A stretch of DNA of 64,000 nucleotides from Bradyrhizobium sp. 200 (GTDB lineage Bacteria > Pseudomonadota > Alphaproteobacteria > Rhizobiales > Xanthobacteraceae): the NCBI RefSeq assembly GCF_023100945.1, contig NZ_CP064689.1, positions 1,842,001 to 1,906,000 on the forward strand. Direction: 5' to 3'. Position 1 is the first letter of the stretch. The number at the start of each line of letters is the position of its first letter. The translations under genes were made by a program, and so were the position numbers. Below, piece after piece: positions 51,706-59,366 of the stretch. The notes under the pieces are model-generated. The model had not been told where the DNA came from and ran no database searches. It saw nothing but the letters and a program-made list of their open reading frames with translations.

Positions 51706-52806
51706 ATGACTGACACGCCTCTCATTCTGCTGGCCGCGGGCGGCACCGGCGGTCATTTGTTTCCCGCCGAAGCGCTCGGGGTCGAACTCATCAAGCGCGG
51801 CCTGCGCGTGCGGCTTGCGACCGATGCCCGCGCGCTGCGCTACAGCGGGCTGTTTACCCGAGACAATATCGACGTGGTACCGAGCGAAACGGTGCGCGGA
51901 CGCAATCCATTGTCGCTGGCCCGCACCGGCTTGATGCTCGGCTATGGCATGCTGGTGGCGGCCAATCTGGTGCGGCGGCTGAAGCCTGCGGCCGTGGTCG
52001 GTTTCGGCGGCTATCCCACGCTGCCGCCGCTGATGGCGGCAAGGCTGCTCGGCGTGCCCGGCATTATCCACGATGCCAATGCGGTGCTCGGCCGCGCCAA
52101 CCGTTTCCTCTCCCGCCGCGTCAACGCGATTGCGACTTCGCTGCCGGGCGTGCTCGATCGCGATCCTGATCTCGCAGGCAAAACCACCACCGTCGGCACG
52201 CCGATGCGGCCCGCAATTCTTGCCGCCGCCGCGGTGCCGTTTGCGTCGCCCGAACCGAACGGGCCGCTGCAGCTTTTGGTGGTCGGCGGCAGCCAGGGCG
52301 CGCGGGTGATGAGCGACATCGTGCCATCAGCCGTCGAACGGCTCGAGCCGGTGCTGTGGAGCCGCCTGGTCCTGACGCAGCAGGTGCGGGAGGAAGACAT
52401 GGCGCGGGTGCGCGCGGTCTATGACCGGCTCAAGATCAAGGCCGAACTCGCGCCGTTCTTTGCCGACCTGCCGGCGCGGCTGGCGTCCAGCCATCTGGTG
52501 GTCTCGCGCTCCGGCGCCGGCACCGTGGCGGAACTCGCCGCGATCGGCCGGCCCTCGATTTTGGTGCCGCTGCCCGGCGCGATCGACCAGGACCAGTTCG
52601 CCAATGCCGGCGTGCTGTCTCAGGTCGACGGCGCTTTACGGATTCCCCAGGCCGAATTCACGCCCGACCGGCTGGCGGCGGAAATCTCCGCTTTTGCCGC
52701 CGAGCCCGCAAAGCTGACGGCTATGGCAACGGCCGCGCGCAAGGTGGGCCGGCTGGATGCCGCAGAGCGGCTGGCCGATCTGGTGGTGAAAGTTGCCGGG
52801 ATCTAA
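51706..52806 (+). CDS. murG: UDP-GlcNAc:undecaprenyl-pyrophosphoryl-MurNAc-pentapeptide GlcNAc transferase
   Basis: This gene encodes 366 residues. N-terminal AAGGTGGHLFPAEAL, GFGGYPTLPPLMAARLLG and IIHDANAVLGRANRF bind lipid I. The C-terminal VVGGSQGARVMSDI and SRSGAGTVAELAAIGRPSIL bind UDP-GlcNAc. It makes lipid II at the inner face of the membrane. The start ATG (51706) is 18 bases after a palindromic repeat, with no strong Shine-Dalgarno between. Confidence 0.96.
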   Translation: MTDTPLILLAAGGTGGHLFPAEALGVELIKRGLRVRLATDARALRYSGLFTRDNIDVVPSETVRGRNPLSLARTGLMLGYGMLVAANLVRRLKPAAVVGFGGYPTLPPLMAARLLGVPGIIHDANAVLGRANRFLSRRVNAIATSLPGVLDRDPDLAGKTTTVGTPMRPAILAAAAVPFASPEPNGPLQLLVVGGSQGARVMSDIVPSAVERLEPVLWSRLVLTQQVREEDMARVRAVYDRLKIKAELAPFFADLPARLASSHLVVSRSGAGTVAELAAIGRPSILVPLPGAIDQDQFANAGVLSQVDGALRIPQAEFTPDRLAAEISAFAAEPAKLTAMATAARKVGRLDAAERLADLVVKVAGI

Positions 52807-52815
52807 CGCGCGGTT

Positions 52816-53724
52816 TCAGTCCAGCCGGACATTCTCGACGAGGTAATCGAGGAAGGCGCGGACCCGCGCCGGGAGTTGGCCGCCGTGCCCGAGGAACACC
52901 GCGTGGATCGCTTCGATATCACCGGGATTAAAGGCTTCCAGCACTGGCACCAGCCGTCCGGCCTTGATGTCACCGTCGACATGAAAACGGGTGAGCCGTG
53001 CGAGGCCGGTTCCTGCAATGGTGAGTTGCTGCATCGCTTCGCCGTCGCTGATCAGCACGTTGCCGATTGGGGGCACGGTCATCACGCCACCCTTGCCATC
53101 GAGAAAAGGCCACCCCTCGAACTGTTTGGAAAAGCAGAAACCCAGCAAGTTATGCCTGGCGAGGTCGGCCGGCGCTTGCGGCGCGCCGTTCTGCGCGAGA
53201 TATGCCGGCGATGCGACGACCACCATGCGGCTCTCGCCGAGCTTGCGCGCCAGCAAGCGCGATTCTCGCAACGGCCCCACCCGGATCGCAACGTCGGCGC
53301 GTTCCTCCAGCAGGTCGATAACGGTATCGGTCAGCGCGATATCGACGGAAATTCCAGGATAACGCGCGAGAAATGCCGGTATCAGCGGCAACAGACGATG
53401 CAATCCGAAGGGAACGCTGGTGTTGATCCGCAGTCGACCCTGTGGCGCGGCGCCGATCGCGGCTTCGCGTTCCGCGCCGTTGATGTCGTCAAGGATGCGG
53501 ACCACGCGGTCGTAATAGGTTGTGCCCTCCGGCGTCAATTGCAGCTTGCGGGTCGAGCGATTGATCAGGCGGACACCCAGCCGGGCTTCGAGCCGCGCCA
53601 CCAGCTTGCTCACCGCTGACGGCGTCATCCGGAAGGTCCGTGCGGCCGTGGAGAAGCCACCCAATTCCACCACCCGGGCGAAGACCTCCATTTCACCGGA
53701 GCGATTTACGTCCAATCGAGACAT
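52816..53724 (-). CDS. LysR-family regulator
   Basis: This gene encodes 302 residues. The winged helix-turn-helix (EVFARVVELGGFSTAARTFR and MTPSAVSKLVARLEARLGVR) and the periplasmic-binding-type effector domain (LRINTSVPFGLHRLLPLIPA ...) are standard. It is divergent from an MFS efflux gene and probably regulates it. The intergenic region holds two direct AATTCAT motifs about 31 bp apart. It was inserted, with the MFS gene, between murG and murC. Confidence 0.9.
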   Translation of the reverse strand: MSRLDVNRSGEMEVFARVVELGGFSTAARTFRMTPSAVSKLVARLEARLGVRLINRSTRKLQLTPEGTTYYDRVVRILDDINGAEREAAIGAAPQGRLRINTSVPFGLHRLLPLIPAFLARYPGISVDIALTDTVIDLLEERADVAIRVGPLRESRLLARKLGESRMVVVASPAYLAQNGAPQAPADLARHNLLGFCFSKQFEGWPFLDGKGGVMTVPPIGNVLISDGEAMQQLTIAGTGLARLTRFHVDGDIKAGRLVPVLEAFNPGDIEAIHAVFLGHGGQLPARVRAFLDYLVENVRLD

Positions 53725-53834
53725 CGTGAGTTCAATTCATAGATGATGTTCTTATTGACAGTCTAATTCATGAGTGCCTCTGCGTCCACCTTGGGGAAGC
53801 CCGGCGCCGTGCCGGAATTCACTGGGGTTTTTTC

Positions 53835-54914
53835 ATGCCACTCGCACTCTACGCGCTTACCGCCGGCGCTTTTGGAATTGGCGTCACTGAATTCGTAATC
53901 ATGGGGTTGCTGATCGAGGTCGGCGCCGATTTCGGCGTTTCGATTTCTGCCGCAGGCCTGCTGATCACCGGCTACGCTCTCGGCGTCGTCGTTGGCGCGC
54001 CGATCATGACCATCGCCACCGGCAGATGGCCGCGCAAAACCGTGCTGCTGGTGTTGATGGCCATCTTCACCCTTGGCAACGCGGCTTGCGCGCTGGCGCC
54101 GGATTATTGGAGCCTGATGGCGGCACGTGTGCTGACCGCCTTTGCTCACGGCACATTCTTCGGCGTCGGTTCGGTGGTGGCCACCACCCTTGTTGCACCC
54201 AGCAAGAAAGCTTCCGCTATCGCCGTCATGTTCACCGGCCTGACGGTTGCCAACATTCTCGGCGTGCCTTTCGGCACGTGGCTTGGCCAGGGCTATGGCT
54301 GGCGTTCGACGTTCGCTGCGGTAACGCTGGTTGGGCTGGTTGCATTTGCCATCATCGCGCTGCTCGTTCCGAAGGACGAAACGGCGCCGGCGGCCTCCGA
54401 CCTCCGTAACGACCTTGGCGTGCTCGCGCGGCCGCAGGTTTTGATGGGATTGCTGACAACGGTACTGAGTTGGGTCGGCGTCTTCGCGGTGTTCACTTAC
54501 ATCGCGCCGATTCTGATCCGCATTTCCGGTTTTTCCGAATCTGCGGTGTCGCCGGTATTGCTCGTCTTCGGCGGGGGTTTGGTGGTAGGCAACCTGCTCG
54601 GCGGGCGGTTCGCGGATCGCCGGCTGATACCGGCGCTGCTTGGCAGTCTCTTGACGCTTGCCGCAGTGCTATTGCTGATGACTTTCGCGGCGCACAACCA
54701 GATTACAGCCGTTGTGTTTGTGGCTTTGCTCGGTGCGGCCGCGTTCGCAACCGTGCCGCCACTGCAGATGTGGGTGCTGGAAAAGGCCGTCGGCGCCGGG
54801 CAGAGCCTCGCTTCCAGTTTCAACATCGCCGCGTTCAACCTCGGCAATGCGATCGGCGCCTGGCTCGGCGGCCTCGTGATCGATCATGGACCGGGTCTCG
54901 GCGCGGTGCCTTAG
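53835..54914 (+). CDS. MFS transporter (DHA1, AraJ-like), interrupted by a stop codon near the C-terminus
   Basis: The frame gives 359 residues with about eleven TM helices: FGIGVTEFVIMGLLIEVGAD, GYALGVVVGAPIMTIATGRW and AFAHGTFFGVGSVVATTLV. It then stops at TAG 54912-54914 immediately after GLGAVP. The same frame continues without that stop as VAALVPLTAAIVAVFAIHSE, clearly the last TM helix, to TAA at 55008-55010. The gene is 53835-55010 with one in-frame nonsense codon. It may produce a protein lacking TM12, or be a recent pseudogene. LysR divergence suggests inducible export. Confidence 0.85.
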   Translation: MPLALYALTAGAFGIGVTEFVIMGLLIEVGADFGVSISAAGLLITGYALGVVVGAPIMTIATGRWPRKTVLLVLMAIFTLGNAACALAPDYWSLMAARVLTAFAHGTFFGVGSVVATTLVAPSKKASAIAVMFTGLTVANILGVPFGTWLGQGYGWRSTFAAVTLVGLVAFAIIALLVPKDETAPAASDLRNDLGVLARPQVLMGLLTTVLSWVGVFAVFTYIAPILIRISGFSESAVSPVLLVFGGGLVVGNLLGGRFADRRLIPALLGSLLTLAAVLLLMTFAAHNQITAVVFVALLGAAAFATVPPLQMWVLEKAVGAGQSLASSFNIAAFNLGNAIGAWLGGLVIDHGPGLGAVP

Positions 54915-55072
54915 GTCGCCGCGCTGGTGCCGCTTACTGCGGCCATCGTCGCTGTTTTCGCGATCCATAGCGAGCGAAGGCGTCGGCTCACGGTGGTCGC
55001 GGCGGAATAATCGCGCTGGCTTGCGGGGAGATTCGCGAGGATTTAGGCGATTGCAACCCCATTTTGGGCCTT

Positions 55073-55192
55073 GTCATGCCCCGCGAAAGCGGGGCATCCA
55101 GTACTCTGCGGCGCCTGATTTGAGCCTCGGCTTCGCGGAATACTGGATTGCCCCGCCCCTTGTGCGCCGTTGCGCACAGGGCGGGCGATGAC
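55073..55192. repeat. Palindromic repeat, 'GTCATGCCCCGC' family
   Basis: This 120-bp element begins GTCATGCCCCGCGAAAGCGG (itself a hairpin) and ends in a gene-free GGGCGGGCGATGAC. The inner arms CCAGTACTC and ATACTGG are inverted but less exact than in the other families. It also has an internal TGTGCGCCGTTGCGCACA hairpin. It sits between the MFS gene and murC, 16 bases before the murC start. Confidence 0.85.
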
Positions 55193-55208
55193 GGCCAAGG
55201 AAACATTC

Positions 55209-56612
55209 ATGAGACTGCCGCGCGAGATCGGACCCATTCACTTCGTCGGGATCGGCGGCATCGGCATGAGCGGCATCGCCGAGGTGCTCGTCAATCTCGG
55301 CTATACCGTGCAGGGCTCGGACGCCTCCGAAAGCGGCAATGTCGCACGGCTGCGGGAGAAGGGCGTCACAGTTTCGGTCGGCCATAAGGCCGAGAACGTC
55401 GACGGCGCCGACGTCGTCGTGGTCTCGACCGCGATCAAGCTCGACAATCCGGAACTGATGGCGGCGCGCGCCCAACGCATCCCCGTGGTGCGCCGCGCCG
55501 AAATGCTCGCCGAACTGATGCGGCTGAAAAGCTGCGTCGCGATTGCCGGCACCCATGGCAAGACCACGACGACGACGATGGTGGCGACACTGCTCGACGC
55601 CGGCGGCCTCGATCCGACCGTGATCAATGGCGGCATCATCAATGCCTACGGTTCCAACGCGCGGCTGGGCGCGGGCGACTGGATGGTGGTCGAAGCCGAT
55701 GAGAGCGACGGCACGTTCCTGAAGCTGCCGTCCGATGTCGTGATCGTCACCAATATCGATCCCGAACACCTCGATCACTTCAAGACTTTCGAGGCGATCC
55801 AGGACGCATTTCGCAATTTCGTCGAGAACGTGCCGTTCTACGGCTTTGCCGTGATGTGCACCGATCATCCCGTGGTGCAGAGCCTTGTCGGCAAGATCGA
55901 GGACCGGCGCATCATCACCTACGGTGAGAACCCGCAAGCTGATGCGCGGCTGGTCGATCTGACGCCGACCGGCGGCGGATCGAAATTCAAGGTCGTGTTC
56001 CGCAACCGCAAGACCGACGCCACCCACGAGATCGCTGACCTTATGCTGCCGATGCCGGGACGGCATAACGCGTCGAATGCGACCGCGGCGATTGCGGTGG
56101 CCCATGAGCTCGGCATGTCCGACGAGGCGATCCGCAAAGCGATGGCAGGTTTTGGCGGCGTCAAGCGGCGCTTCACCCGGACCGGCGAATGGAACGGCAT
56201 CACCGTGATCGACGATTACGGCCATCACCCCGTCGAGATAGCCGCCGTCCTTAAAGCGGCGCGTGAATCCACCAACGGTAAGGTCGTTGCCGTGGTGCAG
56301 CCGCATCGTTTCACCCGGCTGCAATCGCTGTTCGAGGAATTCTGCACCTGTTTCAATGACGCCGATGCCGTTGTTGTCGCCGAGGTTTATCCGGCCGGCG
56401 AGGCGCCGATCGAAGGCATCGACCGCGACCATTTTGTCACCGGCCTGCGCGCCCACGGCCACCGCGAGGTGATCCCGCTGCAGAGTTCGGCGGAACTGGC
56501 CAAGGTGGTCCGTGGCATCGCCGGCCCTGGCGACTTCGTCGTCTGCCTGGGGGCCGGCAATATCACGCAATGGGCCTACGCGTTGCCGGATGAACTGAAG
56601 GCGTTGGGGTGA
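55209..56612 (+). CDS. murC: UDP-MurNAc:L-alanine ligase
   Basis: This gene encodes 467 residues. [20 protein letters not shown] (UDP-sugar binding), [18 protein letters not shown] (P-loop), [23 protein letters not shown] and [15 protein letters not shown] are characteristic of MurC. It adds the first amino acid, L-Ala, to UDP-MurNAc. The start ATG 55209 follows AAGGA seven bases upstream, just past the palindromic repeat. Confidence 0.96.
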   Translation: MRLPREIGPIHFVGIGGIGMSGIAEVLVNLGYTVQGSDASESGNVARLREKGVTVSVGHKAENVDGADVVVVSTAIKLDNPELMAARAQRIPVVRRAEMLAELMRLKSCVAIAGTHGKTTTTTMVATLLDAGGLDPTVINGGIINAYGSNARLGAGDWMVVEADESDGTFLKLPSDVVIVTNIDPEHLDHFKTFEAIQDAFRNFVENVPFYGFAVMCTDHPVVQSLVGKIEDRRIITYGENPQADARLVDLTPTGGGSKFKVVFRNRKTDATHEIADLMLPMPGRHNASNATAAIAVAHELGMSDEAIRKAMAGFGGVKRRFTRTGEWNGITVIDDYGHHPVEIAAVLKAARESTNGKVVAVVQPHRFTRLQSLFEEFCTCFNDADAVVVAEVYPAGEAPIEGIDRDHFVTGLRAHGHREVIPLQSSAELAKVVRGIAGPGDFVVCLGAGNITQWAYALPDELKALG

Positions 56613-56633
56613 TGGGCCTTTCGCTTTCAGTTT

Positions 56634-57008
56634 CGTCATGGCCGGGCTTGTCCCGGCCATCCACGTCTTTACTTCGAGATTTCATCGAAGAGATCGTTCC
56701 AATCCGGATTCATGGCGATGATCTTCCGAACCTTCCAGGCCCGGGACCAATGCTTGATGTTGTGTTCGCGCTGGATGGCATTTCGGATGTCGTCGAATTG
56801 CTCGAAATAGACCAGCCGCTTCAGGCCATATCGCTTGGTAAAGCCGTCGACGAACCCCGAGCGATGTTCGAATATCCGGCGGACAAGATCGCTTGTCACC
56901 CCGACATAGAGGATTCCATTCGGTCGGTTGGTCAGAATGTAGACGTATCCACCTGCCATGCGGATAGTCTGCAAGACGTGGATGGCCGGGACAAGCCCGG
57001 CCATGACG
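56634..57008. mobile_element. Palindrome-ended element carrying a GIY-YIG nuclease gene
   Basis: The left end 56634-56669 and right end 56973-57008 are perfect 36-bp inverted repeats (left starts CGTCATGGCCGGGC, right ends GGCCATGACG). Each end contains its own hairpin. The 303-bp interior is filled by one minus-strand gene: the stop codon begins in the left repeat and the start lies 13 bp from the right repeat. It is inserted between murC and murB, normally adjacent genes. The gene-less element at 1083-1185 has the same ends. Confidence 0.8.
56669..56959 (-). CDS. Single-domain GIY-YIG endonuclease
   Basis: This gene encodes 96 residues of the COG2827/YhbQ-like GIY-YIG group. Y7 in YVYILT and Y18-V-G in LYVGVT form the two-strand GIY/YIG motif. 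An arginine follows in DLVRRIFEHR (R27/R28). E65 in NAIQREHNIKHWSRAWK is the metal-binding glutamate expected in the A-x2-R-E-x-x-I-K-x-W-x-R pattern. Catalysis therefore looks intact. No DNA-binding domain is attached. The frame also runs back through the right repeat (ATG at 57004, which would give MAGLVPAIHV... as an N-terminal extension); neither start has a Shine-Dalgarno. Proposed role: cutting at the ends of its element. Confidence 0.85.
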   Translation of the reverse strand: MAGGYVYILTNRPNGILYVGVTSDLVRRIFEHRSGFVDGFTKRYGLKRLVYFEQFDDIRNAIQREHNIKHWSRAWKVRKIIAMNPDWNDLFDEISK

Positions 57009-57024
57009 AGTTGAGAGAGTTCTC

Positions 57025-57945
57025 GTGACATTCCCCGACATCACGCCCGATCTCAAAGCTGCCATGCCGCAATTGCGCGGGCGGTTGCTGGCGAACCAGT
57101 CGCTGGCGGAGCTGACGTGGTTTCGCGTCGGCGGGCCGGCGCAGGTGCTGTTCACGCCGGCGGATGAAGATGATCTTGCGTACTTCTTAAAGCTGCTTGC
57201 GAAGGAGTTGCCGGTCTATGTCGTCGGCGTCGGCTCCAATTTGATCGTGCGCGACGGCGGCATGGAAGGCGTGGTGGTCCGCCTTGCGCCACGGGCGTTC
57301 GGCGAGACGTCCGCTTCAGGCGATACCGTCAGCGCAGGCACGGCCGCGCTCGACAAGCGTGTCGCGGAGACTGCGGCAGCGGCGAACATCGGCGGCATGG
57401 AATTCTTCTTCGGCATTCCCGGCACCATCGGCGGCGCACTGCGGATGAACGCCGGCGCCAATGGCAGCGAGACCAAGGATGTGCTGGTCGAAGCCACCGG
57501 CATCGGCCGCGACGGCGCTAAACACACCTTTGGCAATGCCGACATGAAGTTCGTCTATCGGAGCAGCGGCGTCGATCCCTCGATCATTTTCACCTCGGCG
57601 CGGTTTCGCGGGCAAGTCGCGGATGCCGAGACCATTCGCGCGAAGATGAACGAGGTGCAGACCCATCGCGAAACCGCTCAGCCGATTCGCGAAAAGACGG
57701 GAGGATCGACCTTCAAGAATCCGCCCGGCAACAGCGCCTGGAAACTGATCGACGCCGCCGGCTGCCGGGGCCTGCGGGTGGGCGGGGCGCAGGTCTCGGA
57801 AATGCACTGCAATTTCCTCATCAACACCGGCAACGCCACCGGGCATGATATTGAAACGTTGGGCGAAACCGTGCGCGAGCGGGTTAAAGCGAATTCTGGC
57901 ATAGAGCTGCACTGGGAAATCAAGCGGATCGGGGTTCCGGTTTAA
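57025..57945 (+). CDS. murB: UDP-N-acetylenolpyruvoylglucosamine reductase
   Basis: This gene encodes 306 residues. It has the FAD-binding fold: [48 protein letters not shown] and the substrate-binding [26 protein letters not shown] and the C-terminal [19 protein letters not shown] mark the common short-type MurB. It makes UDP-MurNAc. The GTG start (57025) is 17 bases after the mobile element's right end, with GAGAGAG as a weak Shine-Dalgarno; the original leader was presumably displaced. Confidence 0.95.
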   Translation: MTFPDITPDLKAAMPQLRGRLLANQSLAELTWFRVGGPAQVLFTPADEDDLAYFLKLLAKELPVYVVGVGSNLIVRDGGMEGVVVRLAPRAFGETSASGDTVSAGTAALDKRVAETAAAANIGGMEFFFGIPGTIGGALRMNAGANGSETKDVLVEATGIGRDGAKHTFGNADMKFVYRSSGVDPSIIFTSARFRGQVADAETIRAKMNEVQTHRETAQPIREKTGGSTFKNPPGNSAWKLIDAAGCRGLRVGGAQVSEMHCNFLINTGNATGHDIETLGETVRERVKANSGIELHWEIKRIGVPV

Positions 57946-57948
57946 ATT

Positions 57949-58028
57949 GTCATTCCGGGACGATGCGCAGCATCGAACCCGGAATCTCGAGATTCCGGGT
58001 CTGCTCCGTCGGAGCATCCCGGAATGAC
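57949..58028. repeat. Palindromic repeat, 'CGTCATTCCGGG' family, copy 2
   Basis: This 80-bp element begins GTCATTCCGGGACGATGCG and ends CCCGGAATGAC. It has inner GAATCTCGAGATTC and the GCAGCATCGAA box shared with 34265-34366. It starts 3 bases after the murB stop and ends 23 bases before the ddl start. Confidence 0.9.
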
Positions 58029-58051
58029 GAAGTAGCGAGGTAGCAAGGCTG

Positions 58052-59044
58052 ATGCGGATTACCATTCTCTTCGGCGGCACCAACAAGGAGCGCCTGGTTT
58101 CGGTGGCGAGCGCGCAGGCGTTGCATCGCGCGTTGCCGGAAGCCGATCTCTGGTTCTGGGAAGTGGACGATACCGTTCACGAGGTCAGCGCGAAATCGCT
58201 GCTCGAGCATTCGCGGCCCTTCGAAGTCGATTTCAAACCCGGCAACCGCGGTATCGCGCTGGCGCAGGCGCTCGACAAGGCGAAGGCCGATGACCGGGTG
58301 CTGGTGCTGGGCCTGCACGGGGGCAGGGCGGAGAACGGCGAGTTGCAGGCGATGTGCGAAATCCGCGGCATCCCCTTCACCGGCTCCGGATCGGCGTCCT
58401 CGAATCTTGCCTTCGACAAGGTTGCCGCCAAACGCTTTGCGGCGATCGGGGGCGTGACGCCGCCGGCCGGCGTCGCGCTGGAAGAGCTCGACGCGGCTTT
58501 CGCCGAATATGGCCGGCTGATCGCCAAGCCGGCGCGGGACGGATCGAGCTACGGCCTGATCTTCGTCAACGCCAAACAGGATCTCGTCGCCGTACGCAAC
58601 GCGGCCAAGACCGAGGAATATCTGATCGAGCCTTACGTCTCGGGCGTGGAAGCCACCTGCGGCGTGCTGGAACGGTCCGATGGTTCTGTCGTTTCGCTGC
58701 CGCCGATCGAGATCGTGCCGGCGGAGGGCGCGTTCGACTACACGGCGAAATACCTGCTGAAATCGACCCAGGAGATCTGCCCGGGCCGCTTCTCGCCCGA
58801 GATCAGCGCAGCGCTGATGGATCAGGCGCTGCGGGCACACCGGGCGCTGTCCTGCAGCGGCTATTCCCGGACCGACTTCATCGTCTCGGCGAGGGGGCTG
58901 GTTTACCTGGAAACCAATACGCTGCCGGGCCTGACGGCGGCCTCGCTCTACCCGAAGGCGCTCAAGGCCCAGGGCATCGAATTTTCCGATTTTTTGCGTG
59001 ATCAGATCACACTGGCCGAACGGCGTTGCCGGGAACGGGTGTGA
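58052..59044 (+). CDS. ddl: D-alanine:D-alanine ligase (divergent ATP-grasp)
   Basis: This gene encodes 330 residues. N-terminal ITILFGGTNKERLVSVASAQ replaces the usual GGxSxEREVSLxSG. LGLHGGRAENGELQAMCEIR with IPFTGSGSASSNLAFDKVAA aligns with the Ddl ATP-grasp entry, and RTDFIVSARGLVYLETNTLP GLT matches the metal and substrate end. Its place between murB and ftsQ supports Ddl. The differences from the canonical N-terminal serine motif suggest it is a distinct clade, so ligase specificity (D-Ala-D-Ala or similar) should be checked. It would feed MurF. Confidence 0.85.
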   Translation: MRITILFGGTNKERLVSVASAQALHRALPEADLWFWEVDDTVHEVSAKSLLEHSRPFEVDFKPGNRGIALAQALDKAKADDRVLVLGLHGGRAENGELQAMCEIRGIPFTGSGSASSNLAFDKVAAKRFAAIGGVTPPAGVALEELDAAFAEYGRLIAKPARDGSSYGLIFVNAKQDLVAVRNAAKTEEYLIEPYVSGVEATCGVLERSDGSVVSLPPIEIVPAEGAFDYTAKYLLKSTQEICPGRFSPEISAALMDQALRAHRALSCSGYSRTDFIVSARGLVYLETNTLPGLTAASLYPKALKAQGIEFSDFLRDQITLAERRCRERV

Positions 59045-59366
59045 CCGGCCGGGCAGCCAGTTAACAGGCCGTTAACCCGGAACTAACCTCGCCACGAGAA
59101 TTGTTGCTAAAATCCTAAGAATTGTCCGGCAAACCACTCAAAAGACGGGTCAAAGCGCGTCGCCAGCCCCCCATTTTTACACTTTGTTTACCAGGAAGAA
59201 CGAAGGTTAACGCTGGCGGCGCATGTGGCGCTTGGCTGCCGGGGCGTGCGCTGTTCCGACTTCAGGTCAGCACTTAGGTCCGGCACGGCCGAGACGTCAT
59301 CTGAGCCAAGACTTGCGAAGACTCGCAAAAAAGCTTGCGGGAACAACACTTGGACAGGCTCGTGCA
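59045..59366. other. Intergenic region upstream of ftsQ
   Basis: These 322 bases lie between ddl and ftsQ and are unusually long for the cluster. They contain a perfect CtrA-type box (59061-59076, separate entry) and a second TTAAC half-site at 59207-59211. The ftsQ frame stays open back to 59223, but Shine-Dalgarno and codon character are poor there. An ftsQA promoter is expected here. Confidence 0.6.
59061..59076. promoter_or_regulatory. Perfect CtrA-type box upstream of ftsQ
   Basis: TTAA-CAGGCCG-TTAAC fits the alphaproteobacterial CtrA consensus TTAA-N7-TTAAC exactly. In Caulobacter CtrA controls ftsQA and ftsZ timing, so this placement upstream of ftsQ is functionally sensible. Confidence 0.7.

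Noticed and set aside
53725..53834. Attachment site or integron-like repeat at the LysR/MFS pair
   Set aside because: Only two short AATTCAT direct motifs are present, more readily explained as LysR binding; no integrase or tRNA is nearby.
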